Shown: positions 17,403-26,873 of the stretch, in pieces | Numbering within the stretch: the stretch's first letter is position 1 | Layout: the number at the start of each line of letters is the position of its first letter | Source: Pseudomonas proteolytica | Lineage (GTDB): Bacteria; Pseudomonadota; Gammaproteobacteria; Pseudomonadales; Pseudomonadaceae | Assembly: GCF_007858275.1 (NCBI RefSeq) | Contig: NZ_VFEV01000011.1 | Coordinates: 1-64,000 of the forward strand | Length of the DNA stretch: 64,000 bases | Direction of reading: 5' to 3' | The notes under the pieces: generated by a model | What the model saw: the letters and a program-made list of their open reading frames with translations, nothing else | Databases searched by the model: none | What the model was told of the DNA's origin: nothing | Program-made: the position numbers and the translations under genes

Positions 17403-18479
17403 ATGGCTGATTTACCGATCAACGACCTAAACGTCGAATCCAACGAGACCCTGATCACGCCCGATCAGCTCAAGCGCGAAATCCCTTTGAGCGACGCTGC
17501 CCTGCAGACTGTCACCAAGGGCCGCGAAGTCATTCGTGACATCCTCGACGGCACTGACCACCGCCTGTTCGTGGTGATCGGCCCTTGCTCGATCCACGAC
17601 CTCAAGGCTGCCCATGAGTACGCCGAACGCCTCAAGGTGCTGGCTGCGGAAGTGTCCGACACCCTGTACCTGGTGATGCGCGTGTATTTCGAGAAGCCGC
17701 GTACTACCGTCGGCTGGAAAGGCCTGATCAACGATCCGTACCTGGACGACTCGTTCAAGATTCAGGACGGCTTGCATATCGGCCGCAAGTTGCTGCTGGA
17801 CCTGGCTGAAATGGGCCTGCCCACGGCCACCGAAGCCCTGGACCCGATTTCCCCGCAGTACTTGCAAGACCTGATCAGTTGGTCGGCGATCGGTGCACGT
17901 ACCACCGAATCGCAAACCCACCGCGAAATGGCCTCTGGCCTGTCCTCGGCCGTGGGTTTCAAGAACGGTACCGATGGCGGCCTGACCGTGGCGATCAACG
18001 CCTTGCAGTCGGTTTCCAGCCCGCATCGTTTCCTGGGGATCAACCAGGAAGGTGGCGTGTCCATCGTCACCACCAAGGGCAACGCCTATGGCCACGTAGT
18101 ATTGCGTGGCGGTAATGGCAAGCCCAATTACGATTCGGTCAGCGTGGCCTTGTGCGAACAGGCGCTGACCAAGGCGAAGATCAAGCCAAACATCATGGTT
18201 GATTGCAGTCACGCCAATTCCAATAAAGATCCGGCACTGCAACCGCTGGTGATGGAGAACGTGGCCAACCAGATCCTGGAAGGCAACCAGTCGATTATCG
18301 GCCTGATGGTCGAGAGTCACCTGAACTGGGGTTGCCAGGCGATTCCAAAAGATCTGGCCGACCTGCAATACGGCGTGTCGATCACCGATGCCTGCATCGA
18401 CTGGTCTGCCACCGAGACCACCCTGCGCAGCATGCACGCCAAGCTCAAGGACGTATTGCCCAAGCGCAAACGTACCTGA
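17403..18479 (+). CDS. 3-deoxy-7-phosphoheptulonate synthase, type I (AroG/AroF-like)
   Basis: 358 residues, close to the 350 of E. coli AroF/AroG/AroH. Signatures are VVIGPCSIHDLKAAHEYAER with metal-binding Cys62, MRVYFEKPRTTVGWKGLIND, GARTTESQTHREMASGLS, FKNGTDGGLTVAINA, VDCSHANSNKDP and MVESHLNWG. It catalyses the same first shikimate reaction as the type II enzyme at 1151. Which aromatic amino acid inhibits it cannot be told by eye. The longer frame to 17040 is antisense to the thioredoxin-like gene; ATG 17403 gives the standard N terminus. Confidence 0.96.
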   Translation: MADLPINDLNVESNETLITPDQLKREIPLSDAALQTVTKGREVIRDILDGTDHRLFVVIGPCSIHDLKAAHEYAERLKVLAAEVSDTLYLVMRVYFEKPRTTVGWKGLINDPYLDDSFKIQDGLHIGRKLLLDLAEMGLPTATEALDPISPQYLQDLISWSAIGARTTESQTHREMASGLSSAVGFKNGTDGGLTVAINALQSVSSPHRFLGINQEGGVSIVTTKGNAYGHVVLRGGNGKPNYDSVSVALCEQALTKAKIKPNIMVDCSHANSNKDPALQPLVMENVANQILEGNQSIIGLMVESHLNWGCQAIPKDLADLQYGVSITDACIDWSATETTLRSMHAKLKDVLPKRKRT

Positions 18480-18485
18480 CGCACA

Positions 18486-18517
18486 CAAAAAAGCCGGGCT
18501 AAGCCCGGCGTTTTTTT
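18486..18517 (+). terminator. Terminator of type I DAHP synthase gene
   Basis: Stem gccgggc / gcccggc (18493-18499 / 18503-18509) with a tight loop, followed by seven T; six A precede it, so it can also end the convergent GNAT transcript. Confidence 0.9.
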
Positions 18518-18535
18518 ATGTGCGCATCTTTGCTT

Positions 18536-18817
18536 TTACAGCTTCGCGGCATGGCGCTGGTGACGCTCCATATAGCGCTCCACATAGGAACAGGACGGGA
18601 TCACCGTATAACCCATGCTCTCGGCGTATTGCAGCGCCTCTTCGGTCAGCGCAGCAGCAATGCCGCGCCCACGCAGGGCATTGGGCACAAACGTGCGGTA
18701 GATATCCAGGGTCTGTTTCCCCAGGTCCATGTAGGTCAGATAGGCACGATGACCGTCCACATTGGTCTCGAACTGATGACCAGCCTGGTCATGGTGGATG
18801 GACAACGCCTCGCTCAT
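18536..18817 (-). CDS. GNAT-like N-acetyltransferase (YjdJ/COG2388 type)
   Basis: 93 residues from ATG 18817, seven bases behind AGGAG. This short GNAT form has YLTYMDLGKQTLDIYRTFVP, then NALRGRGIAAALTEEALQYA with the R-x-x-G-x-A acetyl-CoA loop, then VIPSCSYVERYMERH. Proteins of this kind are single-domain acetyltransferases with unknown targets. It is convergent with DAHP synthase and shares its terminator. Confidence 0.88.
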   Translation of the reverse strand: MSEALSIHHDQAGHQFETNVDGHRAYLTYMDLGKQTLDIYRTFVPNALRGRGIAAALTEEALQYAESMGYTVIPSCSYVERYMERHQRHAAKL

Positions 18818-19431
18818 CACTACTCCTCGCGGGTCTTGGTTTCTGACCCCTACCTTACCGATGTTTTTCCGGCGAAGGAACATCTACGCCACCCCGTGCC
18901 GGTTTCGACAACGAGAAAAGCCCTACAGCACTCACGCCCCGCACCAAGGAATAGTAGGCACCAATCCTGTCATTGCTCAAGGGACGCTCGTCATCCATCA
19001 GGCTGGCGGACATAGAAAGGGCTGATCGAACATCCGGTGGTCGATAGCCTGAACATTGCCGGCAGTTGAAGCTTGAGACGAAGCGCCGCTTTTAAAGTCA
19101 CCTCTACATGCGCGAAAGATGCCCATCAGCGCCCGGGCAATCTGAACAATAGTATTGGCGCAGATATATAAATTGACATCGGCTTACAACGTTTAACACT
19201 TGCCAGGCGGTGCTTTCAGCCTGGATCCAATGTTTGCCCGCGCAGCAAAAACTGGATATTTTTTATACAAACTCGCTAAAGATTAGCCAAAATAGATTCG
19301 GCACAAGAATTTTTTTTGCTTCTTGCGCTACGTCAGTTTACTTACTACAAGTAATGGGTAGTATGTACGCCGGCTATTAGCTCACTCTGAGATAGTAGCC
19401 ATTAAATAGAAAGTCCTTGAAGGGGAACACG
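18818..19431. other. Gene-poor stretch before oprI
   Basis: No convincing gene in 614 bases. A minus-strand 52-codon frame (19013-18855) has no ribosome site. From about 19150 the sequence becomes AT-rich and should hold the strong oprI promoter and leader: ttgcgctacgtcagtttact at 19324 and tagtat at 19359 are possible promoter elements, but I cannot fix the -35 and -10 boxes. Confidence 0.5.
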
Positions 19432-19683
19432 ATGAACAACGTTCTGAAATTCTCTGCTCTGGCTCTGGCCGCAGTTCTGGCTACCGGTTGCAGCAGCGTC
19501 TCCAAAGAAACCGAAGCTCGTCTGACTGCAACTGAAGACGCAGCAGCTCGCTCCCAGGCCCGTGCAGACGAAGCCTACCGTAAAGCTGATGAAGCTCTGG
19601 CTGCTGCTCAAAAAGCACAACAGACTGCTGACGAAGCTAACGAGCGCGCTCTGCGTATGCTTGAAAAAGCTAGCCGCAAGTAA
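19432..19683 (+). CDS. oprI: Major outer membrane lipoprotein OprI (Lpp-like)
   Basis: 83 residues. The signal peptide ends in the lipobox LATGC (Cys20), so the mature protein is about 64 residues, a heptad-repeat helix rich in Ala, Glu and Lys ([20 protein letters not shown] and on) ending LEKASRK. The C-terminal lysine is the residue through which Lpp-type lipoproteins attach to peptidoglycan. The ribosome site aaggggaacacg precedes the ATG. Optimal codons such as CTG, GCT and GAA point to very high expression. An L,D-transpeptidase gene, a candidate for attaching it to the wall, is the next gene, convergently oriented. Confidence 0.97.
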   Translation: MNNVLKFSALALAAVLATGCSSVSKETEARLTATEDAAARSQARADEAYRKADEALAAAQKAQQTADEANERALRMLEKASRK

Positions 19684-19704
19684 TAATCCTTCGGGGTTGT
19701 TATC

Positions 19705-19736
19705 AAGCCGATCCATTTTTGGATCGGCTTTTTATT
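19705..19736 (+). terminator. Terminator of oprI
   Basis: A ten-base stem, aagccgatcc / ggatcggctt, with a five-base T-rich loop is followed by a T run, 20 bases past the oprI stop. Confidence 0.92.
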
Positions 19737-19765
19737 GCCTGGGATTCAGCTAAGGATCCAAGGCA

Positions 19766-19803
19766 ATAAAAAGCCCGCCAGGAGCAATCCATGGCGGGCT
19801 TCG
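19766..19803 (-). terminator. Terminator of the L,D-transpeptidase gene
   Basis: Stem aagcccgcca / tggcgggctt (19771-19780 / 19792-19801), with A-rich DNA on its left giving a T tail on the minus strand; 15 bases past the transpeptidase stop. Confidence 0.85.
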
Positions 19804-19817
19804 ATTGACGGCAGGTG

Positions 19818-20786
19818 TTACTGCTGCAAATCGACCGGCATGCCGGTGACCATCGGCGCCGCTCCCGGCTCGCCGATCTGCGCCGGCAAGCCATCTTCGG
19901 CCGCGACGACATCACGCACTTCATCCCAGTTGACCCGCAGGTTGTTGGCCAGGTCTTCGCGCTTGAGCATCGCATTGATGACTACCGTGTGCTTGTCGAC
20001 CACCGACGGCGTGCCATCGTCGTTCAATGGCGCATGGGCTTCCAGGTAGACCTTGCCGCCGCTGATGCCGAACTTGTAGGCATCATTGATGATCCGCACA
20101 GGCGTGCCCACCGGGACCATCTTGGCCATCTCCAGCACGTTGTTGTTGAACATCCGGAAGCAGCCATGGCTGGTACGGGTACCAATGCCGAACTTCTTGT
20201 TGGAACCATGAATCAGGTAGCCCGGCGTGCCCAGGGTGAACTTGAACGGCCCCAGGGGGTTGTCAGGACCTGCCGGCACCACGTTGGGCAACGGGTCGCC
20301 GTCGGCAGCGTGCTCGGCCTTGATTGACGCTGGCGGGGTCCAGGTCGGGTTGGGGGTCTTGGCGATGATGCTGGTATGGGCAATCGGCGAGCCCCAGCCT
20401 TCACGACCGATTCCAAGCGGGAAGGTGTACACCACGTCCTGGCCCTTGGGGTAGTAGTAAAGACGGTACTCGGCCAGGTTGATCACGATGCCCTCCCGGG
20501 GACCCGGCGGCAAAATGAAACGGGTCGGCAGCACAATCTCGGCCCCGGCACCCGGCAACCAGGCATCGACGCCGGGGTTGGCCGCAACCATCTCCGAATA
20601 GCCCAGGTCATAAGTCACCCCCAGGTCGGCAAAGGTGTCTTCGTACTTGGCCTTGATCACCTGGACCTGGCCGACAATGTCTTCACCCGGTGGTGGCAGG
20701 GGCAGTTGCAGGGCCGCAACAGGACCGGCTGCACACAAGGCAGCGAGAGACAGGCAGCGGGTGACGACAGGCAGGCGCGACAACAT
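19818..20786 (-). CDS. L,D-transpeptidase (ErfK/YbiS/YcfS/YnhG type)
   Basis: 322 residues, exported: a hydrophobic N-terminal signal (CLSLAALCAAGPVAA, about residues 11-25), a LysM-like segment (GYSEMVAANPGVDAWLPGAG, about 62-81) and the YkuD catalytic domain (VINLAEYRLYYYPKG onward). The active-site motif is HGSNKKFG...SHGCFRM with His193, His207 and catalytic Cys209, all intact. The size and order match the E. coli group that either links Lpp to peptidoglycan or forms 3-3 crosslinks. Its position next to oprI argues for the lipoprotein-anchoring role, but that is inference. Confidence 0.94.
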   Translation of the reverse strand: MLSRLPVVTRCLSLAALCAAGPVAALQLPLPPPGEDIVGQVQVIKAKYEDTFADLGVTYDLGYSEMVAANPGVDAWLPGAGAEIVLPTRFILPPGPREGIVINLAEYRLYYYPKGQDVVYTFPLGIGREGWGSPIAHTSIIAKTPNPTWTPPASIKAEHAADGDPLPNVVPAGPDNPLGPFKFTLGTPGYLIHGSNKKFGIGTRTSHGCFRMFNNNVLEMAKMVPVGTPVRIINDAYKFGISGGKVYLEAHAPLNDDGTPSVVDKHTVVINAMLKREDLANNLRVNWDEVRDVVAAEDGLPAQIGEPGAAPMVTGMPVDLQQ

Positions 20787-20845
20787 CCGGAAAATCCTTC
20801 GCAGATCGACGGGGGTAAAATGGCGATTGTAGCGTGTACCTGCCC

Positions 20846-21142
20846 TTAAAGCTCGAAGCGCAGTTCAGGCCAGATAGGCGGCGTACCCCGCTTTTGCGAT
20901 TCGAGAATCGCCCGGCACAAGGGGCAGAGGCGCTGGTCCTGGAAGATCGAACGATCCACCGAAGACCAGCGTGGCTGGGCCGGCAGCAATGTGCCGCAAA
21001 GCGTGCGATCGATGGTACCGCCCAGCTCCAACTGGCGCGTCACCAGATGCACCTTCACTTCCTGGCAGGCGAACAGATCCAGCTGCTCGTCGGGCTCGAT
21101 CAGTTGGTAGGCAAACAAGGACCAGGCAGGACGCGACGACAT
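20846..21142 (-). CDS. Conserved small protein with Cys pairs, function unknown
   Basis: 98 residues starting at ATG 21142 behind a ggag site. It carries FACQEVKVHL, a lone TLCGTLLPAQ and a C-terminal RLCPLCRAILESQ; the CPLC knuckle together with the earlier cysteines could bind one zinc ion. There is no signal peptide or membrane helix. It lies between the L,D-transpeptidase and tesA genes on the same strand. I do not recognise a named family. Confidence 0.75.
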   Translation of the reverse strand: MSSRPAWSLFAYQLIEPDEQLDLFACQEVKVHLVTRQLELGGTIDRTLCGTLLPAQPRWSSVDRSIFQDQRLCPLCRAILESQKRGTPPIWPELRFEL

Positions 21143-21198
21143 CGGGGGCTCCAAATCGGGGGCGCCACCTTAGCCGAAAGACCGCTGCTAGAAAAGCG

Positions 21199-21804
21199 TC
21201 ATAACAGCGGTTTTAGCGTCGGCCAGACATTTTCCAGCAACTTGGCCTGGGCACCGACTGCCGGGTGCAGTTGATCGGCCTGCATCATCTCCGGATGACC
21301 GCCCACGCCCTCAAGGAAAAACGGCACCAGCGGAACGTTTTTTTCCTTGGCCAGCGCACCATAGACTTCGGCAAACGCAGTGGTATATCGCAGGCCATAA
21401 TTGGGCGGCAACTGCATCCCCAGCAGCAACACCTTGGCGCCACCGGCCTTGGACTGGTCAATCATCGACGCAAGATTTTGTTGCAATTGCGCCGGGGGCT
21501 GCCCACGCAAGCCGTCGTTCCCCCCCAACTCGATAACCACCACGTCGGGCTTATGCTCTGCAAGCGCCGCCGGCAGCCGCGCCAAGCCTCCGGCACTGGT
21601 GTCGCCGCTGATGGAGGCGTTGACCACTTTATCGGCGAAACCCTCCTTCTTGAGGCGTTGCTCCAGCAGTGCGACCCACCCTTTGCCGGTATGCAGGCCG
21701 AAACCGGCACTGATACTATCGCCAACGATCAGGACAGTACCCGCCGCTGCGTTCTGGGCCATGCACATCAAGGCCAGGCCAGCACTCAAAAACCATATTC
21801 GCAT
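21199..21804 (-). CDS. tesA: Arylesterase / acyl-CoA thioesterase I TesA
   Basis: 201 residues. The signal peptide MRIWFLSAGLALMCMAQNAA sends it to the periplasm. SGNH-hydrolase blocks are all present: GDSISAGFGL (Ser30), SISGDTSAGG, IELGGNDGLRG and DQLHPAVGAQ (Asp and His). E. coli TesA is the closest well-known relative and acts as thioesterase I, protease I and lysophospholipase L1. ATG 21804 is behind GGAGA; it faces the ybbA ATG at 21815 with only ten bases between the two start codons. Confidence 0.95.
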   Translation of the reverse strand: MRIWFLSAGLALMCMAQNAAAGTVLIVGDSISAGFGLHTGKGWVALLEQRLKKEGFADKVVNASISGDTSAGGLARLPAALAEHKPDVVVIELGGNDGLRGQPPAQLQQNLASMIDQSKAGGAKVLLLGMQLPPNYGLRYTTAFAEVYGALAKEKNVPLVPFFLEGVGGHPEMMQADQLHPAVGAQAKLLENVWPTLKPLL

Positions 21805-21814
21805 CGGATTCTCC

Positions 21815-22498
21815 ATGGGCGCATGCATTCTCACCGCGCAGAACCTTAGCAAAGTGGTTCCCAGCGCGGAAGGTGAACTGACCATCCTGCACGAACTGAG
21901 CCTGGAACTGAACAAGGGCGATAGCCTGGCTATCGTCGGCAGCTCCGGTTCCGGAAAATCCACGCTCCTTGGCCTGCTGGCCGGGCTCGACCTGCCCAGC
22001 AGCGGTGAAGTGACCCTCGCCGGCCAGGCCCTGAGCGTCCTGGACGAGGATCAACGGGCACGTATCCGCGCTGAACACGTCGGTTTTGTGTTCCAGTCGT
22101 TCCAGTTGCTCGACAGCCTCAATGCCCTGGAAAACGTCATGCTGCCCCTGGAGCTGGACGGGCGCAAAGACGCCCGCGAGCGCGCCAGGCACTTGCTCGA
22201 ACGTGTCGGCCTGGGCCAGCGCCTGACCCATTCACCCCGCCAGCTCTCCGGCGGCGAGCAGCAACGCGTGGCGATTGCCCGGGCGTTCGCGGCCGAGCCG
22301 GACGTGCTGTTTGCCGATGAACCCACCGGCAACCTCGACAGCCACACCGGCGAGCGCATCAGCGACCTGCTGTTTGAACTCAATAAAGAAAACGGTACCA
22401 CCCTGGTGCTGGTGACCCACGACGAGCGCCTGGCCCATCGCTGCCGACGCCTGATCCGCCTTGAAGCCGGCCTGATGGTCGAGCCCCTGGAGCCTTGA
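21815..22498 (+). CDS. ybbA: ABC transporter ATP-binding protein YbbA-like
   Basis: 227 residues of the LolD/MacB-like ATPase class. Walker [10 protein letters not shown] at about residue 43, Q-loop [17 protein letters not shown], signature [16 protein letters not shown], Walker [13 protein letters not shown] and switch [12 protein letters not shown] are complete. It partners the FtsX-type permease encoded immediately downstream (stop and start share TGATG). The tesA-ybbA-ybbP arrangement is the same as in E. coli. The exact substrate of this transporter is unknown; a role in moving lipids or lipoproteins at the inner membrane is suggested by the family. Confidence 0.94.
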   Translation: MGACILTAQNLSKVVPSAEGELTILHELSLELNKGDSLAIVGSSGSGKSTLLGLLAGLDLPSSGEVTLAGQALSVLDEDQRARIRAEHVGFVFQSFQLLDSLNALENVMLPLELDGRKDARERARHLLERVGLGQRLTHSPRQLSGGEQQRVAIARAFAAEPDVLFADEPTGNLDSHTGERISDLLFELNKENGTTLVLVTHDERLAHRCRRLIRLEAGLMVEPLEP

Positions 22499-25008
22499 TG
22501 GCACGTTTGCCGCTGTTGCGCCTGTTCAGCCTTGCCCTACGCCAGTTATTGCGCGATGCCCGCGCCGGTGAATTGCGCGTGTTGTTCTTCGCCCTGCTGG
22601 TGGCCGTGGCCGCCAGCACCGCCATCGGTTATTTCGGGGCGCGGCTCAACGGCGCGATGCTATTGCGCGCCACCGAGTTCCTCGGCGCCGACCTGGTGCT
22701 GGAGGGCAGCTCCCCTGCCCGTTCCGAGCAGGTCACCAGCGGCATGCAACTGGGCCTGACGCACGCCAGGGTGGTGGAGTTTTCCAGCGTCATCGCCACC
22801 GACAACGGCATTCAGCTGTCGAGCATCAAGGCAGTCAACGAGCAATACCCGCTACGCGGCCAACTGAAAAGCGCGGCCGAACCGTTCGCCGAAGAAGCCT
22901 CGGGCGGCGGGCCGAAAGCCGGTGAAGCCTGGGTCGAGGCACGTCTGCTGACAGCACTGGACCTGAAAGTCGGCGACAGCATCGACGTGGGCATGAAAAC
23001 CCTGCGCCTGGCGCGCGTCCTCACCTATGAGCCGGATCGGGCGGGCAACTTCTATAGCCTCACCCCTCGGGTGATGATCAACCTGGCTGACCTGGAGGCC
23101 ACCGGCGTAGTGCAGCCGGGCAGCCGGGTCAGCTACCGCGAGCTGTGGCGTGCGCCACCAGCCAGTACCGCCCTGCAGACCTATCGCGACCAGATAACGC
23201 CGGGGCTGGCCGCCAACCAGCGCCTGCAGGACGCACGGGACGGCAACCAACAGATCGGGGGTGCCTTGGGCAAGGCCGAGCGCTACCTGAACATGGCCAG
23301 CCTGGTTGCCGTGCTGCTGTCCGGGGTGGCCGTGGCCCTGTCGGCGAACCGCTTTGCCAGCCGCCGCTTCGACGCCAGCGCACTGTTGCGCTGCCTGGGC
23401 CTGTCGCGCCGGGAAACCATGCTGTTGTTCAGCCTGCAGCTGACTGTCCTGGGCTTGCTGGCCAGCCTTGCCGGTGCGGCACTGGGCTGGCTCGCACAGT
23501 TGGGGCTGTTTTACCTGTTGCACGACCTGCTGCCGGCAGACGTACCGCCGGGCGGGCTGCTACCCGCCGTAGCCGGCATCGGTACCGGGCTGGTGGCCCT
23601 GGCCGGTTTTGCCCTGCCCCCTCTGGCAGCCCTGGGCCGAGTGCCGCCGCTGCGGGTATTGCGGCGCGACTTGCTGCCGATCCCCTCCAGTACCTGGATG
23701 GTGTATGGCGCCGCGTTGTTTGCCCTGGGCCTGATCATGTGGCGCCTGAGCCTGGACCTGGTGCTGACCTTCGCCCTACTGGGCGGTGGGGTTATCGCCG
23801 CGTTGATCCTCGGGGGCCTGCTCCTGCTGTTGCTGCAAAGCCTGCGCCGCCTGCTGGCACGCGCCGCCCTGCCCTGGCGCCTGGGGCTGGGCCAGTTGTT
23901 ACGCCACCCATTGGCCGCGGCGGGCCAGTCCCTGGCGTTTGGCCTGATCCTGCTATCGATGGGTTTGATCGCCTTGCTGCGTGGCGAGTTGCTGGACACC
24001 TGGCAGAACCAGTTGCCAAAGGATGCTCCCAACTATTTCGCCCTCAACATCCTCCCGGCCGACAAGGACGCCTTCGGTGCCCGCCTGCTTGAACTACAGG
24101 CGCAGGCAGCGCCCTTGTATCCCGTGGTGCCGGGACGCCTGATCAGCATCAACGGCGAGCCGGTGCAGGAAATTGTCAGCAAGGACTCCAGTGGCGATCG
24201 TGCGATACAACGGGACCTGAGCCTGACCTGGGCGGCCAACCTGCCCCCAGGCAACACCCTCACATCAGGCACCTGGTGGTCGGATCAGCCGGGCGATGCC
24301 ATTCCAGGCGTGTCGGTCGAGGCCAAGGTCGCCGACAGCCTCAAGCTCAAGCTCAACGACCACCTGATCTTCACCGTTGGCGGGGAAAACCGTGAGGCCC
24401 GCGTTACCAGCCTGCGGGAGATCAACTGGGACAACTTCCAACCCAACTTCTTCATGATCTTCCAACCGGGCACCCTCAAGGACCTGCCGGCCACCTACCT
24501 GACCAGCTTTTATCTGGCCGCCGGCCATGACCAGCAGATCGTCGACCTGTCCCGAGCCTTTCCGGCAGTGACCATCCTGCAGGTCGAGGCGTTGCTGGCC
24601 CAATTGCGCAGCATCCTGGCCCAGGTCACGCTGGCCGTGGAGTACGTGCTGCTGTTTGTCCTGGCGGCTGGCATGGCGGTGCTGTTCTCGGGCCTTCAGG
24701 CCACCCTGGACGAACGCATCCGCCAAGGCGCCTTGTTGCGCGCCCTGGGGGCGGAACGCAAGTTGCTGGTCAAGGCCCGGCGCATCGAGTTCGGGCTACT
24801 GGGTGCGGTCAGCGGACTGCTGGCGGCGCTGGGTACCGAACTGGTGACGCTGGTCCTGTATCGCTATGCCTTCGACCTGGTCTGGCACCCCCATCCGTGG
24901 CTGCTGGTGCTTCCGCTGATTGGTGCAGTGTTGATCGGTGGTGCCGGGGTATTCGGTACGCGTCGGGCGTTGAACGCCAGCCCGCTGGCGGTATTGCGCG
25001 AAGGTTGA
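22498..25008 (+). CDS. ybbP: FtsX-family ABC permease YbbP-like
   Basis: 836 residues. A first membrane helix ([20 protein letters not shown], residues 23-42) is followed by a large periplasmic domain, a block of membrane helices from about 260 to 490 (including [20 protein letters not shown]), a second periplasmic domain and a final group of helices near 715-830 ([20 protein letters not shown], then [21 protein letters not shown]). This duplicated FtsX arrangement is that of YbbP. The ATG overlaps the ybbA stop, so the two are translationally coupled. It works as the membrane part of the YbbA-YbbP transporter. Confidence 0.94.
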   Translation: MARLPLLRLFSLALRQLLRDARAGELRVLFFALLVAVAASTAIGYFGARLNGAMLLRATEFLGADLVLEGSSPARSEQVTSGMQLGLTHARVVEFSSVIATDNGIQLSSIKAVNEQYPLRGQLKSAAEPFAEEASGGGPKAGEAWVEARLLTALDLKVGDSIDVGMKTLRLARVLTYEPDRAGNFYSLTPRVMINLADLEATGVVQPGSRVSYRELWRAPPASTALQTYRDQITPGLAANQRLQDARDGNQQIGGALGKAERYLNMASLVAVLLSGVAVALSANRFASRRFDASALLRCLGLSRRETMLLFSLQLTVLGLLASLAGAALGWLAQLGLFYLLHDLLPADVPPGGLLPAVAGIGTGLVALAGFALPPLAALGRVPPLRVLRRDLLPIPSSTWMVYGAALFALGLIMWRLSLDLVLTFALLGGGVIAALILGGLLLLLLQSLRRLLARAALPWRLGLGQLLRHPLAAAGQSLAFGLILLSMGLIALLRGELLDTWQNQLPKDAPNYFALNILPADKDAFGARLLELQAQAAPLYPVVPGRLISINGEPVQEIVSKDSSGDRAIQRDLSLTWAANLPPGNTLTSGTWWSDQPGDAIPGVSVEAKVADSLKLKLNDHLIFTVGGENREARVTSLREINWDNFQPNFFMIFQPGTLKDLPATYLTSFYLAAGHDQQIVDLSRAFPAVTILQVEALLAQLRSILAQVTLAVEYVLLFVLAAGMAVLFSGLQATLDERIRQGALLRALGAERKLLVKARRIEFGLLGAVSGLLAALGTELVTLVLYRYAFDLVWHPHPWLLVLPLIGAVLIGGAGVFGTRRALNASPLAVLREG

Positions 25009-25011
25009 AAC

Positions 25012-25043
25012 AAAAAAAGCCGGCTCCCCCCTGGGAGCCGGCC
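25012..25043 (-). terminator. Terminator between ybbP and greB
   Basis: A ten-base stem gccggctccc / gggagccggc (25019-25028 / 25033-25042). The A run at its left gives a T tail on the minus strand, so it ends the greB transcript; the plus-strand tail is weak but the hairpin may also affect ybbP. Confidence 0.88.
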
Positions 25044-25076
25044 TTACTAAAGGCGCCATCGCCAGCAAGTCGGCTG

Positions 25077-25550
25077 CTACTTGATGTACTCGATGCCGGT
25101 GATCCACCAGCACACTTCACCGCCTGGCGTCTGCACAATGGCTTCATCGTCCACCTCTTTGCGCAGCAACGCCCTGGCCATGGGTGAGTCGATGGAAATG
25201 TAGTCCATGCGCTCATAAATCTCGTCATAGCCCACGATTCGAAAACGCTTGGTCTCCCCCTGCTCGTTTTCGATATCCACCCAAGCCCCGAAGAACACCT
25301 TGCCCTCCTGCTCGGGCATGTATTCCACCACGCGCATATCTTCCAGGCGTTTGCGCAGGTAACGCACCCGACGATCGATTTCGCGCAGCAGCTTCTTGTT
25401 GTACTGGTAGTCGGCGTTCTCGCTGCGGTCTCCCAGGGAAGCTGCCCAAGTCACTTTGCGCGTGGTATCAGGACGCTTTTCTCGCCACAGGTAATCAAGC
25501 TCCTTCTTCAGCGCTTCATGACCTTCTTTGGTAATCAGCTTGGTACTCAA
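25077..25550 (-). CDS. greB: Transcript cleavage factor GreB
   Basis: 157 residues from TTG 25550, close to the 158 of E. coli GreB. The N-terminal coiled coil holds ALKKELDYLWREKRPDTTRK and the acidic tip LGDRSENADYQYNKK, which enters the RNA polymerase secondary channel to trigger cleavage of backtracked RNA; the FKBP-like C domain has KVFFGAWVDIENEQGE and ISIDSPMARALLRKEVDDEA. No in-frame ATG exists at the homologous position. A GTG at 25559 is an alternative start but lies against the ggggga ribosome site, so I favour the TTG. Confidence 0.94.
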   Translation of the reverse strand: MSTKLITKEGHEALKKELDYLWREKRPDTTRKVTWAASLGDRSENADYQYNKKLLREIDRRVRYLRKRLEDMRVVEYMPEQEGKVFFGAWVDIENEQGETKRFRIVGYDEIYERMDYISIDSPMARALLRKEVDDEAIVQTPGGEVCWWITGIEYIK

Positions 25551-25688
25551 AAGCGTCACATCCCCCGCAAACTTCCATTGGTTCAAACCAGCGCTACATC
25601 CACCAAAGATGCACTGGCTGCCTGACGGCAACTGGTCGGCCTTGATAATAAATGAACGCCAGAAAGTAGCCAGGCCTGATTCCCAGGG

Positions 25689-26873
25689 TCAACCGGAACC
25701 AGGCAAACTGCCTGCATCCACGCCGCGCTGCACCTCGACCTTTTGCTCGGGAAACAAGGTGGCGTCCAGGCGATTCAACACCGCCTGCAGATCGCCCCTC
25801 AGGCCCGACAACTGCCCCATGTTGCTCGCCAGTTGCTCAGCCTGTTGCTGGGTCGCACGGTCCAGCGCCTGCAGCCTGAACGACTCATCTTCGATCTGAC
25901 GTGCCCAACCCTCCAGACGGCGTTGTTCTGCCTGCTGCACCTGCGCCTGGTGCTCTTCACGCCCCTTCAACGCCAGGGTTCTTTGCTGCAAGTCAGTTTC
26001 CAGCGCCGCCAACTGTTGATTGGCCTGCGCCAATGCATTTTTTTCCCGTAGCAACTGGCTTCTCTGCTGCTCAAGTTCCTCCTGCTGCTCAAACGCCGCA
26101 CGCTTCTGTTGCGTCAACTCTTGCGCCACCCGGGCAAGATTGGTCAGCGTGGTATCCACCTCATGCAGGGTCGCCTGATCCGGGACCACGGATGGCGGCA
26201 CGGCTTCGGCAGGTGCCACAGGCTCTTGCACTCGCGGAGCCGGCTCCTCGGGCTGCGGCGCCTTCGTCGGAGTAGGTAATGGCTCCTCAGGGATTAACGC
26301 CGGCAGAACTACGGCCGGTTCCTCGTCCGGCTCCTGCGTCACAGCCTCATTACGATTTGCCGGATTGGGCGGCGACACCATTTTTGACGAGAAACGAATG
26401 GACGGCACAATCAACTCGGCGCTCTCGATCGCAGGCAGGCCAATGACTGAAGTCCCCAGGGTGATGACCTTCATCACCAATACCTTCTTGATCATCAGCG
26501 AGTGGTGATCTTCAGGCCTCGCCGTCGGTAGCTTGCTGCCCTTCAAGTCAATGAAGTGATACGCCACCTGTGACGCCGAGCAATTGCCATCCTTGACCCC
26601 GGATGCGGTGGCCAGGGTGATGATCTGCTTGAGCACGCTCATCGCCAGTTGCAGGTTCTCCTTGGACTCGATCCCTCCTAGAAAATACCGCTCGGCCTTT
26701 CTGCGCAGTGCAGCGATATAGACCCGCGAACTCCCAGGCTCGACCTCTTCGTCCAGGCTATAGACAAGAAAGTTCGCAGCGATTTGCGGTACCGCAAAGC
26801 AACAGAGCAATGCACCGTTAACCGGGGAATCATGACCAGAATGTTCAAGAACAAGAGTACGCAGAAGCATCAT
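25689..26873 (-). CDS. Unrecognised protein: N-terminal globular domain plus long coiled coil
   Basis: 394 residues with no family I can name. Residues 1-140 are a mixed alpha/beta domain (QIAANFLVYSLDEEVEPGSS, VYIAALRRKAERYFLGGIES, LQLAMSVLKQIITLATASGV). A hydrophobic strand (KKVLVMKVITLGTSVIGLPA) follows at about 128-147, then a Pro/Glu-rich linker (about 175-245) and an uninterrupted Gln/Glu-rich coiled coil from 250 to 375. No signal peptide is seen. Two ATGs (26873, 26870) share AGGAG about ten bases upstream. It is divergent from the GldA/F/G-type operon across 308 bases and could be a partner of it; that is only suggested by position. Confidence 0.7.
   Translation of the reverse strand: MMLLRTLVLEHSGHDSPVNGALLCCFAVPQIAANFLVYSLDEEVEPGSSRVYIAALRRKAERYFLGGIESKENLQLAMSVLKQIITLATASGVKDGNCSASQVAYHFIDLKGSKLPTARPEDHHSLMIKKVLVMKVITLGTSVIGLPAIESAELIVPSIRFSSKMVSPPNPANRNEAVTQEPDEEPAVVLPALIPEEPLPTPTKAPQPEEPAPRVQEPVAPAEAVPPSVVPDQATLHEVDTTLTNLARVAQELTQQKRAAFEQQEELEQQRSQLLREKNALAQANQQLAALETDLQQRTLALKGREEHQAQVQQAEQRRLEGWARQIEDESFRLQALDRATQQQAEQLASNMGQLSGLRGDLQAVLNRLDATLFPEQKVEVQRGVDAGSLPGSG

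Noticed and set aside
18855..19013. A 52-codon minus-strand frame in the gap before oprI
   Set aside because: No ribosome site, only moderate third-position GC, no recognisable family. It could be real, but cannot be supported.
25077..25631. GreB starting further upstream at 25631
   Set aside because: The extra N terminus has no homology and family length (158) is met with the TTG at 25550.
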